Shown piece after piece: positions 5,901 to 5,957 of a stretch of DNA of 5,957 nt. The notes under the pieces are model-generated. The model saw nothing but the letters and a program-made list of their open reading frames with translations. It was not told the origin of the DNA and did not search any database. The stretch comes from Sphingomonadales bacterium. GTDB taxonomy: Bacteria; Bacteroidota; Bacteroidia; UBA7662. The translations under genes and the position numbers were made by a program. How positions within the stretch are numbered: the first letter of the stretch is position 1; the number at the start of each line of letters is the position of its first letter. The stretch lies in contig VHBD01000095.1 of the NCBI GenBank assembly GCA_016872125.1, positions 1 to 5,957 of the forward strand, in the 5' to 3' direction.

Positions 5901-5957
5901 TTAAGGCCTGGTGAACGGAAATTGAGCGGCTTGCAACACGGTCAAATCGTTGTTACG
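5901..5957 (-). CDS. Possible C-terminal end of an upstream gene of unknown function
   Basis: Reading in from the right edge on the - strand, only one frame stays open: it gives RNNDLTVLQAAQFPFTRP and then a TAA stop at 5901-5903. The other two frames hit stops within the first 15 bases. The stop would lie 23 bases before the GTG of the oxidoreductase, typical operon spacing. Eighteen residues are too few to identify a family, and an open stretch this short can occur by chance. In some Bacteroidota, as I recall, related oxidoreductases sit next to methyltransferase and type III polyketide synthase genes; nothing in these residues confirms that. Confidence 0.35.
   Translation of the reverse strand, partial: RNNDLTVLQAAQFPFTRP

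Overview
The window looks like chromosomal DNA of a member of the Bacteroidota. Four things point that way: an Omp28-like lipoprotein with a relaxed lipobox (LSCKK), an Mrp/ApbC protein with a Phe-Ser-Pro stretch where most bacteria have the CxxC iron-sulfur motif, a long (type 2) PyrF, and the near absence of Shine-Dalgarno sequences. Many codons end in G or C, so a moderate-GC lineage such as Saprospiria or Chitinophagia is possible, but I cannot place it more finely by eye.

Layout. Positions 1-3585 hold four tightly packed + strand genes: the 3' end of a GH13 alpha-amylase-family gene, a membrane fatty acid desaturase, the Mrp/ApbC-type P-loop ATPase, and orotidine-5'-phosphate decarboxylase (pyrF). 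The gaps are 25, 7 and 9 bases, so they are probably cotranscribed from a promoter left of the window. Positions 3647-5957 run on the - strand: an Omp28-like thioredoxin-fold lipoprotein (3647-4507), a geranylgeranyl-reductase-family flavoprotein (4591-5877), and probably the last 18 codons of a further gene (5901-5957). The two blocks converge at 3586-3646.

How the genes relate. The + strand block mixes carbohydrate cleavage, lipid desaturation, Fe-S cluster handling and pyrimidine synthesis. It looks like a packed run of housekeeping genes, not one pathway. The flavoprotein probably belongs to an operon that continues off the right edge. The lipoprotein is separated from it by an 83-base AT-rich gap and may have its own promoter.

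I see no mobile element, CRISPR array, RNA gene or evident new defence or biosynthetic system. The most notable details are small: an intrinsic terminator for the - strand that lies inside the 3' coding end of pyrF, a 21-base tandem repeat that duplicates the GTG start of the flavoprotein, an imperfect 15-base duplication at the pyrF stop codon, and the missing CxxC in the Mrp protein.
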